64,000 bases of DNA from Tanypteryx hageni (taxonomy: Eukaryota > Arthropoda > Insecta > Odonata > Petaluridae). Location of the stretch: assembly GCA_028673005.1 (NCBI GenBank), contig CM054113.1:66769350-66833349 (forward strand), in the 5' to 3' direction. The stretch's first letter is position 1. Each line of letters begins with the position of its first letter. A model generated the notes under the pieces. The model saw nothing but the letters and a program-made list of their open reading frames with translations, made no database searches and was not told the DNA's origin. Shown in pieces: positions 12,110-20,143 of this stretch. The position numbers were made by a program, and so were the translations under genes.

Positions 12110-12237
12110 ACATACTCATCGTTCAAATATAGATACCTCCCGTACTCCTTCGTTAATTTTCATAAATTACAAATTAACCAATGGAGAACGAGATTGAAAA
12201 AATACTATGCATACATTGCGGATAAACCATTAATTAA
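12110..12237. repeat. Target repeat, left unit
   Basis: This ~128-bp stretch resembles 28430-28556 on the other side of the Polinton. Both contain a CATAAATT(A/C)CAAAT word, a later GAGA(A/T) segment, and end in GCGGATAAACCATTAA followed by (T/C)TAAC. The element therefore lies between two neighbouring units of an existing tandem or dispersed repeat. Confidence 0.6.
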
Positions 12238-12243
12238 CGTAAC
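12238..12243. repeat. Target-site duplication, left (CGTAAC)
   Basis: CGTAAC immediately precedes the left terminal inverted repeat and is repeated exactly after the right one at 28424-28429. Six-base duplications are characteristic of Polinton integrases. Confidence 0.95.
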
Positions 12244-12274
12244 AGTAGTAGGGAAAAGCGGGTTCTGGCACAGT

Positions 12275-12350
12275 CCGCCATCTTGGATTGCAGCCGCCAT
12301 CTTGGATTTATGACGTCACATCCGGTCACGTGACCAACCTGTGGCGCCAC
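12275..12350. promoter_or_regulatory. Cluster of palindromic sites near the left tip
   Basis: Within 107 bases of the element end are two copies of CCGCCATCTTGG (12275-12286 and 12294-12305; the reverse is like a YY1/Pho site), a CRE-like TGACGTCA (12311-12318), the perfect 12-bp palindrome GGTCACGTGACC with an E-box core (12324-12335) and the perfect palindrome GTGGCGCCAC (12341-12350). The same set is mirrored at 28317-28392. They could be promoter/enhancer sites, or sites read by integrase or the terminal-protein priming machinery. The function is inferred only. Confidence 0.55.
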
Positions 12351-12704
12351 CACTTGGAGAAAGTTGGAACTAAGAACAAGTGCCGTTCGAAAAGCAATGT
12401 TGTCAAGTGAGTTTCGATATATCGAACAGATCGGTGTTGCCAAAAACAAATGAATCGCACATGCGCCCTCGAGCCGAAAATTTGAAAAGTGTAAATTTAA
12501 ACGGATGCGTACAATTGAATTGGGTGGGAGCATTGTGGTTGAAAATATTTAACTAATGAAATAAGAAATGAGCAACTTTTTTTATATCGAGGCTGCAGAC
12601 CCAAGGTTTGAATCACTGTTCGGACACTTTGAGATAAATTAACACGAAAAGGTGTGACAGAAATAGGAGTGAAATAAAAACATTGGTATAGGTTAACTCA
12701 AGTA

Positions 12705-12710
12705 TTTATT
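12705..12710 (-). terminator. Polyadenylation signal of the left BIR gene
   Basis: AATAAA on the minus strand, 19 bases after the stop codon of the left BIR frame. The identical arrangement occurs in the right terminal repeat. Confidence 0.65.
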
Positions 12711-12728
12711 GACATTTGTTTACAATTT

Positions 12729-13040
12729 TCAATCACATTCTGTTCTTTTAAATAATGGACACCCTCTCGTAAATTTGTCGTGCTCTTCTTTAGGATCGTC
12801 ACCTTTTTCCCATGAATATATGCTCACACCACATTTACAGCATACGGTGACGTCCTCATAACCAGTAAAAATAAATCCTATATTAGCCATTTTGGTAATA
12901 TTTAAAAATACCCTTTTTTTGGGAAAATCGTTAAACGTTATAAATCTATCATGTTCCCTATCTAAATTAACATTGCTCTGAAACCATTTCGTTAGTGATT
13001 CTAACAAATATTTATTTATATTTTTTTTATTACTCAACAT
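12729..13040 (-). CDS. BIR-domain (IAP-like) protein, short copy in left TIR
   Basis: The frame encodes 103 residues. Its last ~86 lie in the terminal repeat and form one BIR domain with the canonical zinc spacing C-x2-C-x16-H-x6-C (VCCKCGVSIYSWEKGDD, then EEHDKFTRGC), plus the upstream FITFNDFPKK and IGFIFTGYEDV. BIR domains bind caspases or IAP-binding motifs and are used by insects and insect viruses to block cell death. There is no RING domain. The first ~17 residues (MLSNKKNINKY...) come from unique DNA inside the element, so unlike the right copy this one lacks the large N-terminal domain. Reading is outward to the left end. It may be expressed as is, be a 3' exon of a longer transcript, or be a by-product of terminal-repeat copying. 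Confidence 0.75.
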   Translation of the reverse strand: MLSNKKNINKYLLESLTKWFQSNVNLDREHDRFITFNDFPKKRVFLNITKMANIGFIFTGYEDVTVCCKCGVSIYSWEKGDDPKEEHDKFTRGCPLFKRTECD

Positions 13041-13266
13041 TTATTATTAAACATCTTTTTTAACAAACTGAATTTCTCCTTTCCAGAATATATTCTTATA
13101 TCTCTTCGTCGCATATATCGTTATATCTTTTCGATGGGAATTTTCTTTATTCGTTGAGTTTCCGAGGTGGTGGTATTTAATCGAGTTAAAATTTTTCCGA
13201 TTGGTAACAGGTATGGGGTGATTTGAAATTAATGAAAATGAAACAACATTGAAAGGGTTGAGTAAT

Positions 13267-13272
13267 TTTATT
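13267..13272 (-). terminator. Polyadenylation signal overlapping the stop of the small left gene
   Basis: The minus strand reads CAATAAAATT; the TAA stop of the 102-residue protein is inside AATAAA. The polymerase gene shows a similar overlap at 19464. Confidence 0.55.
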
Positions 13273-13576
13273 GAGACATGTTAATAACGAGTTCATTTTT
13301 AATTACTTTTAGAATTAAATTTCTTTTAACATTAGAATTGTTATAAAATTGTATTTCATCATGAGTTAAAATGTTGTATTTGTTAGGTAGGAAAATCTTT
13401 TTTTTAAAATCCCAGTCTTTATCTGATGTTATTACTGCCACCAACGCCTCCCCATATTTAGTTTTTATTTTCTGAAATTCTTCTATGTTATATACGATAT
13501 CCTCTTCTAATGTTTCTTTTTTTATAAATGTGATTGTTTCATTTTTCATTAGAAGTTTCGTTGCAATTGCTTCCAT
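13268..13576 (-). CDS. Small Polinton protein, possibly nucleic-acid binding
   Basis: A 102-residue protein containing EFQKIKTKYGEALVAVITSD and IFLPNKYNILTHDEIQFY. The K-KTKYG-V then FLP-(R/K)Y-L pattern reminds me of small proteins common in arthropod Polinton-like elements that may adopt an OB-like fold; this is a recollection of pattern, not an alignment. The ATG follows directly after a splice acceptor (CCTTTTTAG then ATG), and three leader exons with short introns lie upstream to a TATA box near 14160. The stop codon TAA overlaps an AATAAA signal. It is the only gene of the left arm that reads leftward apart from the BIR frame, so it may be an early gene driven by the divergent promoter. 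Confidence 0.65.
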   Translation of the reverse strand: MEAIATKLLMKNETITFIKKETLEEDIVYNIEEFQKIKTKYGEALVAVITSDKDWDFKKKIFLPNKYNILTHDEIQFYNNSNVKRNLILKVIKNELVINMSQ

Positions 13577-14163
13577 CTAAAAAGGAAAAAGTTTGATGAG
13601 TTAATGAGTTTTTTAATATCAACAGAGCCTAATGAACTTTAAGCACTTACGTAAACTCTGAAGACATTTATCTTTACAGCGAAATACATATAATTCTTTT
13701 TCCATTCAAGCTAGACATAATTTAGACAAATATAACGACTCACTGTAATATTCGGAGAGTGGCGGCGGCAGTAGTAGAGACGGTGAAGGTTATGAGGATT
13801 AGTCTAAAAAAGAGACCATTCATGAGCATAATTTCAAAGCTTTCTCAGAGTGAGAAGTGATTAAAAAGTTATAAATAAATGAATACTATGCTTACTGAAT
13901 ATCTGTTGTAGCCTAGGCAGCGGAGACGGTGGCGTAGACGGTGGCGGAGACGGTGACGGTAATGGTGGTGGTTGCGGAGTTGAAAGTGTTCTAAAGAAAA
14001 TAGACCATCCGCGAGAATAAAGTCAAAGCTTTCTCAGAGGGAGAAGTGATTAAAAAAATATAAAAGAAATGAATGTTATGCTTACCGAATATCTGCAGCT
14101 GTTGGTGCTCTTACTCGTAGTCGAAGAGGAGTAATTTTCTACGATTATCGCGCTGCTTATATA
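13577..14163 (-). other. Spliced 5' leader of the small left gene: promoter, three exons, three introns
   Basis: On the minus strand a TATATAAG box lies at 14156-14163. Likely exon 1 is about 14086-14130 (donor TCG/GTAAGC), exon 2 is 13896-13990 (acceptor TTTCTTTAG, donor TCA/GTAAGC) and exon 3 is 13744-13803 (acceptor TCTTTTTTAG, donor ACA/GTGAGT). A last acceptor, CCTTTTTAG, abuts the ATG at 13576. Introns are 95, 92 and 167 bp. None of the leader exons contains an ATG in a useful frame. Exon 2 and exon 1 with their introns are tandem copies of one ~189-bp unit. All splice sites are inferred from sequence only. Confidence 0.55.
13790..14100. repeat. Tandem duplication, period ~189 bp
   Basis: The words GACCAT, then TCAAAGCTTTCTCAGAG, then GAGAAGTGATTAAAAA, then ATGCTTAC(T/C)GAATATCTG occur twice, at 13814-13905 and 14003-14095. 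The duplication copied an intron with its splice sites, and so probably created an additional leader exon. Confidence 0.8.
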
Positions 14164-14224
14164 CTGAAATTGTTAGTGTATACGATACAGGAAGAGGCGA
14201 ATAACCTACATACCTTGGTAAAGT

Positions 14225-14550
14225 CGCTTGACCTGGTTCAAGCGACTAGGAGTGGAGGGACAGAAAGCAGGTTAAGAATAATTTATCTACCATAGCCCGC
14301 ATGACACAATTAAAGCGCGTAAGTGTGAGGGGAGGAAGTACGTGAATAATATATTTATCGTACCACGTACGACCTGCCTCAATCGCTTGGGTGTTGTGTA
14401 GGGAAAGTAGGTTAAAAAAAATCTACATGCCATAGCACGTATGACACACCTAAAGAGATTATGAGTGGCGGATGACCCGCCTAAAGCGCATGTGTATGTG
14501 GGTAGCATTTCACCACGTATGACCTACCTTAAATGCTGAGGTGTTGGGGT
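14225..14550. promoter_or_regulatory. Six degenerate ~30-bp repeats between divergent promoters
   Basis: Related motifs begin at 14225, 14298, 14366, 14438, 14469 and 14516. A rough consensus is CGYATGACCYRCCTAAAGCG followed by a TGAGTGTG-like end. Spacing is 73, 68, 72, 31 and 47 bp. They sit between a leftward TATA box (14156-14163) and a rightward one (14593-14600). This is the layout of a virus-like enhancer or origin region. No known factor site was recognised. Confidence 0.65.
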
Positions 14551-14592
14551 AGGAAGGCGACGTCTTATTGCGATGTATAGACCTTACACCAC

Positions 14593-14600
14593 TATAAATA
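14593..14600 (+). promoter_or_regulatory. TATA box of the rightward (polymerase) transcript
   Basis: TATAAATA, with a likely transcription start about 30 bases downstream near GTCATCGG (14621-14628). A strong splice donor follows at 14737. Confidence 0.55.
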
Positions 14601-14621
14601 CGGTGCAGAGAATACGAGAAG

Positions 14622-14736
14622 TCATCGGTTATTGTTCAACATTCCACGACCAACGTCAGCACGCTGATTTCAAGAGCCGTTTCCCCGAGAGGTCAACGTC
14701 GAAACGTTAAAGAATACGGCAGCTTTTTTGATTCTG
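14622..14736 (+). other. Putative untranslated first exon of the polymerase transcript
   Basis: It runs from the predicted start after the TATA box to a donor TCTG/GTAAGT. A second strong donor, TTGCAG/GTAAGT, lies at 15217/15218 and could end an alternative or second leader exon. Candidate acceptors lie in the duplicated pyrimidine-AG segments at 15775-15903 and in GTAAGCAG just before the polymerase ATG at 15958. Confidence 0.4.
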
Positions 14737-14759
14737 GTAAGTTGAAATAATTATAATGT

Positions 14760-15660
14760 TAACGATAAATCGAAGAATACTAGTCGCACAGATTGTCTCT
14801 GCGACACTTACCAAAATATTCTAATGGGATGTTTCATATGGAAACCCCCTTAAAAAATTAACGGATTCGGTTTAAATTCATATTATTTGAATAACCTTAA
14901 ATAATGGTACATATAACCGAATCTCATCAAAATCCGCCGGAAAAATACCCCAAAAGAGGTCCTGTAATGTTTCAATATTACACGGCGGTCATAAGCTTTA
15001 AAGAGGTACTCCTCTGACTTCTTAGCTCCACCCATCCCCCGCCCTATCATAACCTAGTAAATCCGCCCCACCATTTTGTAGGAGGAGCATGTTAACCCCG
15101 CCCGCTATGCAGGATCGCCATTTTGTACGTGCATGTTAACTCCGTCTAATACTTGAGAAACGAGGTCACAGACGCGGAAGACAAGACGCGTAAAAAAACA
15201 TCGCGATTGTATTGCAGGTAAGTAAACCTTCAGGGGCAAATTTTGGTTTTTCCTAATTAGGACCATTATACCTTTAGAACGGTTCTTTGGGCGCCCTCCT
15301 ACTCCGTAGGAGAGCGTTTTTTTCGGGTTATTTTCATCGTAGGACCCACCGTTTTCGAGATTTTTGGCAAAATCCGAAATTTTCGAACAATTTTGTTAAT
15401 ATCTCCGTTATTTGAAGAGATATTGGAATGGTGTAAATGCAAAGTTTGTTCATATTACAATTGCGCTTCCAATAAAAGAAATAGCTTATTTAAAAAGTTG
15501 AAAGATTTCGAGATATTTTAGAAAAACTCCTTAATATTTAGTCAAGTCGCCAATTATTGGTGACTTATCAATCAACGTGAAGAAGTTTCTTTCAAGAAAC
15601 GCTTCACCGAGACTATAGTGGAGCATTTTCTGGAAAATACTATATTGAAAAATAGAGGAT
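14760..15660. other. Untranslated region of the Polinton before the polymerase gene
   Basis: No open frame of note. It holds paired words such as CGCCATTTTGTACGTGCATG and CACCATTTTGTAGGAGGAGC, a short palindrome CTCCTACTCCGTAGGAG near 15296, and a splice donor at 15218. I interpret it as leader/intron and promoter DNA. Confidence 0.45.
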
Positions 15661-15754
15661 AAATATTTCAATGTCTATATGTAATTTGTACTATATCGAT
15701 AGTTATTGTCATATCAATAAATTTATTTTTGAACTACAGCACAGTTTAAAATGC

Positions 15755-15922
15755 ATGAGAAATTCTAATTATTACAGATACAACGTTATTCATATTTATT
15801 TCTATAAATCCTTTTCAGATCTACTTTTATTTTTATTAATGAGAAATTCTAATTATTTCAGATACAACGTGATTCATATTTATTTCTATAAATCCTTTTC
15901 AGATATACTTTTATTTTTTATT
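15755..15922 (+). repeat. Tandem 84-bp duplication carrying splice-acceptor-like sites
   Basis: The unit starting ATGAGAAATTCTAATTATT occurs at 15755 and 15839. Each copy carries two pyrimidine-rich AG sites, ATTA(or TT)CAG before ATACAACG and CCTTTTCAG before AT(C/A)TACTTTT. Lying just upstream of the polymerase start, the copies multiply possible acceptors for the leader exons. Confidence 0.7.
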
Positions 15923-15957
15923 CACAACTGAGCCTTTGAAGTAAGCAGATCTAAAAT

Positions 15958-17268
15958 ATGGAAACTCTCTGCGAAGTGTGCTTCGTTTATTTTGACTCGA
16001 GATATCGAGTTTCTCATGAGATAAGTGACGTCCACATGAGGCACCTAATTCAAGCAGGAGGACAACATCAAGTTGTTGAGATCGACTCCGCAGTGAGGAA
16101 TCGATTGAAAACTTTTTGGGTAAGTGGAAATGGAGTGCATAGAGACATAATATCGTTTTTGGATGAAATTAGAGAGATTTTGGTTGACAAAGTTAGGGAG
16201 CAATTGGCAAATACGGCTTTAAAAATTAATATTATTTTGAAAGCAAAATTCAAGAAGGAAGAAATATTGGATGAGAGGGTTTTTAAAACTAAAAATGTCA
16301 GAGTTCTTCAGTCCGATGACATTAATGAAATTTTAAATACTCTCTTTGGAAAAATACTAAAGGAAAAGTCTGAACACCAGGCAAAAGGATCGGGCTGGGC
16401 TTTTCATGAGATTAAAGGATTGGAATTAAGGATTAACAAATACAAACCGTTGAGAGGATCTTATTTCATCGAGTTACCACCGAAAATTAAACTTACTAAA
16501 TCAGTTATTAACGTACAAAATTCAGACCCTTTTTGTTTTAAATATGCGATTTTGGCAAAAAACATAGAAAAAAATCCCCAACGCGTCTCAAAATATGACA
16601 CCGAGGAATTTCGTAATGGATACGATTGGGGCTGCATCGAGTATCCTGTGGAACTAGATGTAATTCCAATTTTTGAAAAGGTTAATAATATTTCAGTTAA
16701 TGTTTTTGGTCTTGATGATAAAAATAACGTGTACCCTCTCAAAGTGGTGGCTGAGGAACTAGAAGACCATCGGGACCTTTTGCTTTTAACGGAAGGATCC
16801 AAGAGCCATTACTGTTATATTAAAAATTTTGAACGGTTAGTGGGGAGCCAATTAGCAAAATGTAAATGTAAAATGTTCATATGCAAGAGATGTTTTACTC
16901 ATTATCGGGATGAGGAAAAACTCGATGAACATAAAATTATCTGTAGCGTCAACGCACCCGCAAAAATCGTATTGCCTAGCGAAGAGGATAAATGGTTGAA
17001 ATTCAAAAATTTTAACCACATGTTTCGTGTTCCGTATGTCATCTACGCGGATTTCGAGTGCCTCCTTCCAAAATTTGACAGTTGTAGTAACCCTCCTGAT
17101 CATTCCTATTCAAAATTATACCAAAAGCATGAACCCATGAGTTTTTCATTTATTGTTGTGAATTCCGGAGGAGAATATTATGAGCCAGTTTTATACCGCG
17201 GACCTGATGCCGCTAAGGTATTCATAGAATACATCAAGGAGAGTGTGGAATTGATTGAGGCTGCATAG
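15958..17268 (+). CDS. PolB: Protein-primed DNA polymerase B, N-terminal part up to an in-frame TAG
   Basis: This 436-codon part holds the N-terminal region with a Cys/His cluster (KCKCKMFICKRC, then HYRDEEKLDEHKIIC) and exonuclease motif I, YADFEC, with catalytic Asp365 and Glu367. It stops at TAG 17266-17268, but the next 15 bases stay open in the same frame and run into the rest of the polymerase. Together the two parts span 1,168 codons including the TAG, the usual size for Polinton polymerases. The enzyme belongs to the DNA_pol_B_2 group, which starts DNA synthesis from a protein primer at the terminal repeats. The stop is either a recent nonsense mutation or a read-through site; the flanking text matches neither case decisively. 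Confidence 0.9.
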   Translation: METLCEVCFVYFDSRYRVSHEISDVHMRHLIQAGGQHQVVEIDSAVRNRLKTFWVSGNGVHRDIISFLDEIREILVDKVREQLANTALKINIILKAKFKKEEILDERVFKTKNVRVLQSDDINEILNTLFGKILKEKSEHQAKGSGWAFHEIKGLELRINKYKPLRGSYFIELPPKIKLTKSVINVQNSDPFCFKYAILAKNIEKNPQRVSKYDTEEFRNGYDWGCIEYPVELDVIPIFEKVNNISVNVFGLDDKNNVYPLKVVAEELEDHRDLLLLTEGSKSHYCYIKNFERLVGSQLAKCKCKMFICKRCFTHYRDEEKLDEHKIICSVNAPAKIVLPSEEDKWLKFKNFNHMFRVPYVIYADFECLLPKFDSCSNPPDHSYSKLYQKHEPMSFSFIVVNSGGEYYEPVLYRGPDAAKVFIEYIKESVELIEAA

Positions 17269-17283
17269 AAACATACAATTCCG

Positions 17284-19464
17284 ATGACACCCTTAACCTC
17301 AGAGCAAGAGGAGGTATTTAAAACAGCAACCACATGTCATATCTGCGGGGGTATGCTTGAGAACAATAGCGTTAGGGATCATTGTCATCTTACTGGAATG
17401 TTTAGGGGTCCAGCGCATAATAATTGTAATTTACAGTTTCAAATGCCGAAATTCGTCCCAGTATTTATTCACAATCTTTCCGGCTACGATTCTCACTTTA
17501 TTGTCAAGGAATTAGGTTATGATGAGAGAGAAATACATTGCATACCTAATTCTGAGGAAAAATACATCTCTTTCACCAAAGGAGTGGGTGAGAAATTTAC
17601 CATTAGATTTTTGGACACCTTTAGATTAATGGCTTCTTCACTCTCGAAATTGGTGGACAATCTACCCAGAGGCAAATTTCGGCAAACCAAAAAGATTTTC
17701 GAAGATAAACTCGACTTGGTTACGCGTAAAGGTGTTTATCCCTACGAATACACGGACACTTGGAAAAGACTCGATGAAACGTGCCTGCCACCTAAAGAGG
17801 AATTCTTTAGCAATTTAACCCTGGACTGTGTAAGCGACGAAGACTATGAGTATGCCAAGAAAATATGGACCGAGTTTAATTGTAAGAATTTGGGCGAGTA
17901 TAGTGACCTTTATCTTAAAACTGACGTTGTACTTTTAGCTGACGTTTTTGAAAATTTTAGGGACGTTTGCATGACCGCATATAATTTGGATCCTGCGTGG
18001 TACTATACGGCTCCCGGTCTAACCTTCGACGCCATGCTCAAATATACTAAAATTAACTTGGAGCTATTGACTGACTATGACATGATCCTTATGGTAGAGA
18101 AGGGTATTCGTGGTGGAATCAGCCAATGCATGAAACGATATAGCGAGGCTAATAATAAGTATATGGATGACTACAATCCAGTTGCTGAGTCTCGCTATAT
18201 CCTATATTTAGATGCAAATAACCTCTATGGGTGGGCGATGAGTAATTACCTACCACATAGCGGATTCCGCTGGCTAACTACTGAGGAAATTCGAAATTTT
18301 AATGTATCCCATATTTTGGATGAAAACGAAAAAGGTTATATTTTAGAAGTAGATTTAGAATATCCTCAAGACCTCCATCACGAACACAACGATCTACCAT
18401 TGTGCCCCGAAAACAAGACTCCCCCAGGTGGTAAACATAAAAAATTGTTGACGACTCTAGACGATAAGACAAAGTACGTCATTCACTATGTAAATTTAAA
18501 ACAGGCTCTATCTCTCGGATTAAGACTAAAGACTATTCACCAAGTCATTGAATTCGATCAATCTCCATGGTTAAAGTCATACATCGACTTGAATACAGAA
18601 CGTAGGAAAATAGCCACGAATGAATTTGAAAAGGATTTTTATAAACTAATGAATAACGCGGTCTTTGGCAAAACTATGGAGAACGTTCGCAAGAGAATAA
18701 ATTTGGAATTGGTTTCCAACGAAAAGAGGTTGAGTAAATTAATTTCCAAATCCACTTTCCTCGATCGAACGGTCTTTAATGAAAATTTAGTCGCAGTCCA
18801 TATGAGAAAATCCATAATTAAAATGGATAAACCTATTTATATAGGTTTATGTGTTCTAGATTTAAGCAAAACTTTAATGTATGACTTCCATTACAGGAGA
18901 ATGAAACCTAAATATGGTGACCGCTTGAAGCTATGCTACATGGACACTGACAGTTTCATATATGAAATAAAGACCGATGACTTTTACGAAGACATATCGA
19001 CCGAATTAGACTTTTACGATACCTCCAACTTTTCAAAGGATCATCGATGCTATTCAAACAAAAACAAAAAAGTTATCGGAAAAATGAAGGACGAATGTGA
19101 TGGGCGTATTGTTACACACTTTGTAGGATTGAGAAGCAAACTTTATTCCTATAGGATAAAAGGGGAGAAAGATAAAAAGAAGGCAAAAGGGATCACTAAA
19201 GCCGTAATTAATAAAAGCTTAAGTTTCGATGATTATGTAAATTGTTTAAGAGAAAACTCGACAGGATTTAGGAAGATGATGGTCATAAGAAGTACGAAAC
19301 ATGAATTATTCACCGTAGAGATGAATAAAGTAGCGTTGAATGCTATGGACGATAAGCGTTACATATGCGAGGATGGTATAAACACGTTTGCCTGGGGACA
19401 TCTCAAAATTCCAAATTTAAAGAGGACGTGGGATAAAGCCTTTGAATCTGAAGGCGACACTTGA
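17284..19464 (+). CDS. PolB: Protein-primed DNA polymerase B, C-terminal part (exonuclease II/III and polymerase domains)
   Basis: Same frame as the preceding part. It opens with a zinc-binding module (CHICGG, then RDHCHLTGMFRGPAHNNC), followed by exonuclease motif II FIHNLSGYD (Asp69), an exonuclease III-like YLKTDVVLLAD, polymerase motif A DANNLYGW (Asp310), motif B KLMNNAVFGKTMEN (from Lys454), motif C YMDTDSF (Asp554, Asp556) and a HFVGLRSKLYSY segment matching the K-x-Y motif. All catalytic residues I can check are intact. The stop codon overlaps an AATAAA (19464-19469), so the polymerase message probably ends here, separately from the structural genes. The Met at 17284 is simply the first after the TAG and is unlikely to be a natural start. 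Confidence 0.95.
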   Translation: MTPLTSEQEEVFKTATTCHICGGMLENNSVRDHCHLTGMFRGPAHNNCNLQFQMPKFVPVFIHNLSGYDSHFIVKELGYDEREIHCIPNSEEKYISFTKGVGEKFTIRFLDTFRLMASSLSKLVDNLPRGKFRQTKKIFEDKLDLVTRKGVYPYEYTDTWKRLDETCLPPKEEFFSNLTLDCVSDEDYEYAKKIWTEFNCKNLGEYSDLYLKTDVVLLADVFENFRDVCMTAYNLDPAWYYTAPGLTFDAMLKYTKINLELLTDYDMILMVEKGIRGGISQCMKRYSEANNKYMDDYNPVAESRYILYLDANNLYGWAMSNYLPHSGFRWLTTEEIRNFNVSHILDENEKGYILEVDLEYPQDLHHEHNDLPLCPENKTPPGGKHKKLLTTLDDKTKYVIHYVNLKQALSLGLRLKTIHQVIEFDQSPWLKSYIDLNTERRKIATNEFEKDFYKLMNNAVFGKTMENVRKRINLELVSNEKRLSKLISKSTFLDRTVFNENLVAVHMRKSIIKMDKPIYIGLCVLDLSKTLMYDFHYRRMKPKYGDRLKLCYMDTDSFIYEIKTDDFYEDISTELDFYDTSNFSKDHRCYSNKNKKVIGKMKDECDGRIVTHFVGLRSKLYSYRIKGEKDKKKAKGITKAVINKSLSFDDYVNCLRENSTGFRKMMVIRSTKHELFTVEMNKVALNAMDDKRYICEDGINTFAWGHLKIPNLKRTWDKAFESEGDT

Positions 19465-19469
19465 ATAAA
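19464..19469 (+). terminator. Polyadenylation signal overlapping the PolB stop
   Basis: The text TTGAATAAAAG contains the TGA stop and AATAAA sharing one base, separating the polymerase from the downstream packaging and capsid block. Confidence 0.55.
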
Positions 19470-19504
19470 AGTTACAATTTCGGGAAATTTGCTCAGTTAG
19501 GGTT

Positions 19505-20143
19505 ATGTCGTTGAGGTGGAAACATCCATTTACCTGTATTTGTGCCGGTCCTAGTTGTTGTGGAAAAACAACTTTTGTGTTGAGGTTTTTAGAAAATTTA
19601 CAACATTTGGTAGAAGGTGATATAGATCGTATAATTTGGTGCTGCAGCCCCGGTAGTGAGCCTGATATTGAGGGAATAGAGTTTGAAAATAAAATTCCTT
19701 CTTTCGATAACCCGAAAAGAATACCGACTCTATATGTCATCGATGATTTGATGCATGAAGCATATACTAAGCAAGTTTGCGAATTATTCACGAGAGGTTC
19801 ACACCATAGTAGTATCTCTGTAATACTCATAACTCAAAACGTGTTCTATCAGAGTCCTCAATCGAGAAACATATCTCTAAATTCCAAGTACATCGTCGCT
19901 TTTCGCAACCCTCGCGATAGACTTCAGTTTGGTCATTTAGCGAGGCAGGTGTATCCGGAGCAATCGTCCGAGTTGGTGAGGATATATAAGGAGGTGACAT
20001 CAGAACCGTACAGTTATTTGGTCCTAGATCTTTCACAAGAGACGGACGATCGTTTGAGATTCAGTACATGTATATTTCCAGATGAGATTACCACCGTATA
20101 TGCGCCATCACATCTGATCGATGATGAAAAGGTTGAGATCTAA
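19505..20143 (+). CDS. ATP: Packaging ATPase, FtsK/HerA (A32-like) family
   Basis: A 212-residue protein with Walker A AGPSCCGKTTF (residues 14-24) and Walker B TLYVIDDLMHEA (Asp80/Asp81). Further conserved text typical of Polinton ATPases follows: GSHHSSISVILITQNVF, then ISLNSKYIVAFRNPRDRLQF and YSYLVLDLSQETDDRLRF. The family pumps the double-stranded genome into capsids. The length is normal and no catalytic residue appears lost. Its end overlaps the next start codon by 23 bases. It heads a block of closely packed plus-strand genes extending to about 26.3 kb. Confidence 0.93.
   Translation: MSLRWKHPFTCICAGPSCCGKTTFVLRFLENLQHLVEGDIDRIIWCCSPGSEPDIEGIEFENKIPSFDNPKRIPTLYVIDDLMHEAYTKQVCELFTRGSHHSSISVILITQNVFYQSPQSRNISLNSKYIVAFRNPRDRLQFGHLARQVYPEQSSELVRIYKEVTSEPYSYLVLDLSQETDDRLRFSTCIFPDEITTVYAPSHLIDDEKVEI

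Larger units (their letters stand above)
12244..13001 (+). repeat. Left terminal inverted repeat of the Polinton
   Basis: These 758 bp are the inverse of 27666-28423. A position p here pairs with 40667 minus p throughout, so there is no net insertion or deletion. I count at least seven substitutions, two of which change the BIR protein (T/R and N/K). The repeat contains most of a BIR reading frame, its polyadenylation signal and a cluster of palindromic sites near the tip. Confidence 0.95.

Noticed and set aside
12101..12533. Short frames across the left tip of the Polinton (and the mirrored one at 28134-28514)
   Set aside because: They span the palindromic promoter-like region, cross the element boundary or have no protein features, and the two mirrored versions differ in their ends.
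15958..19464. Two separate genes instead of one polymerase
   Set aside because: Both parts are in the same frame, with 15 open bases between the TAG and the next Met, and the joint length and motif order match a single polymerase.
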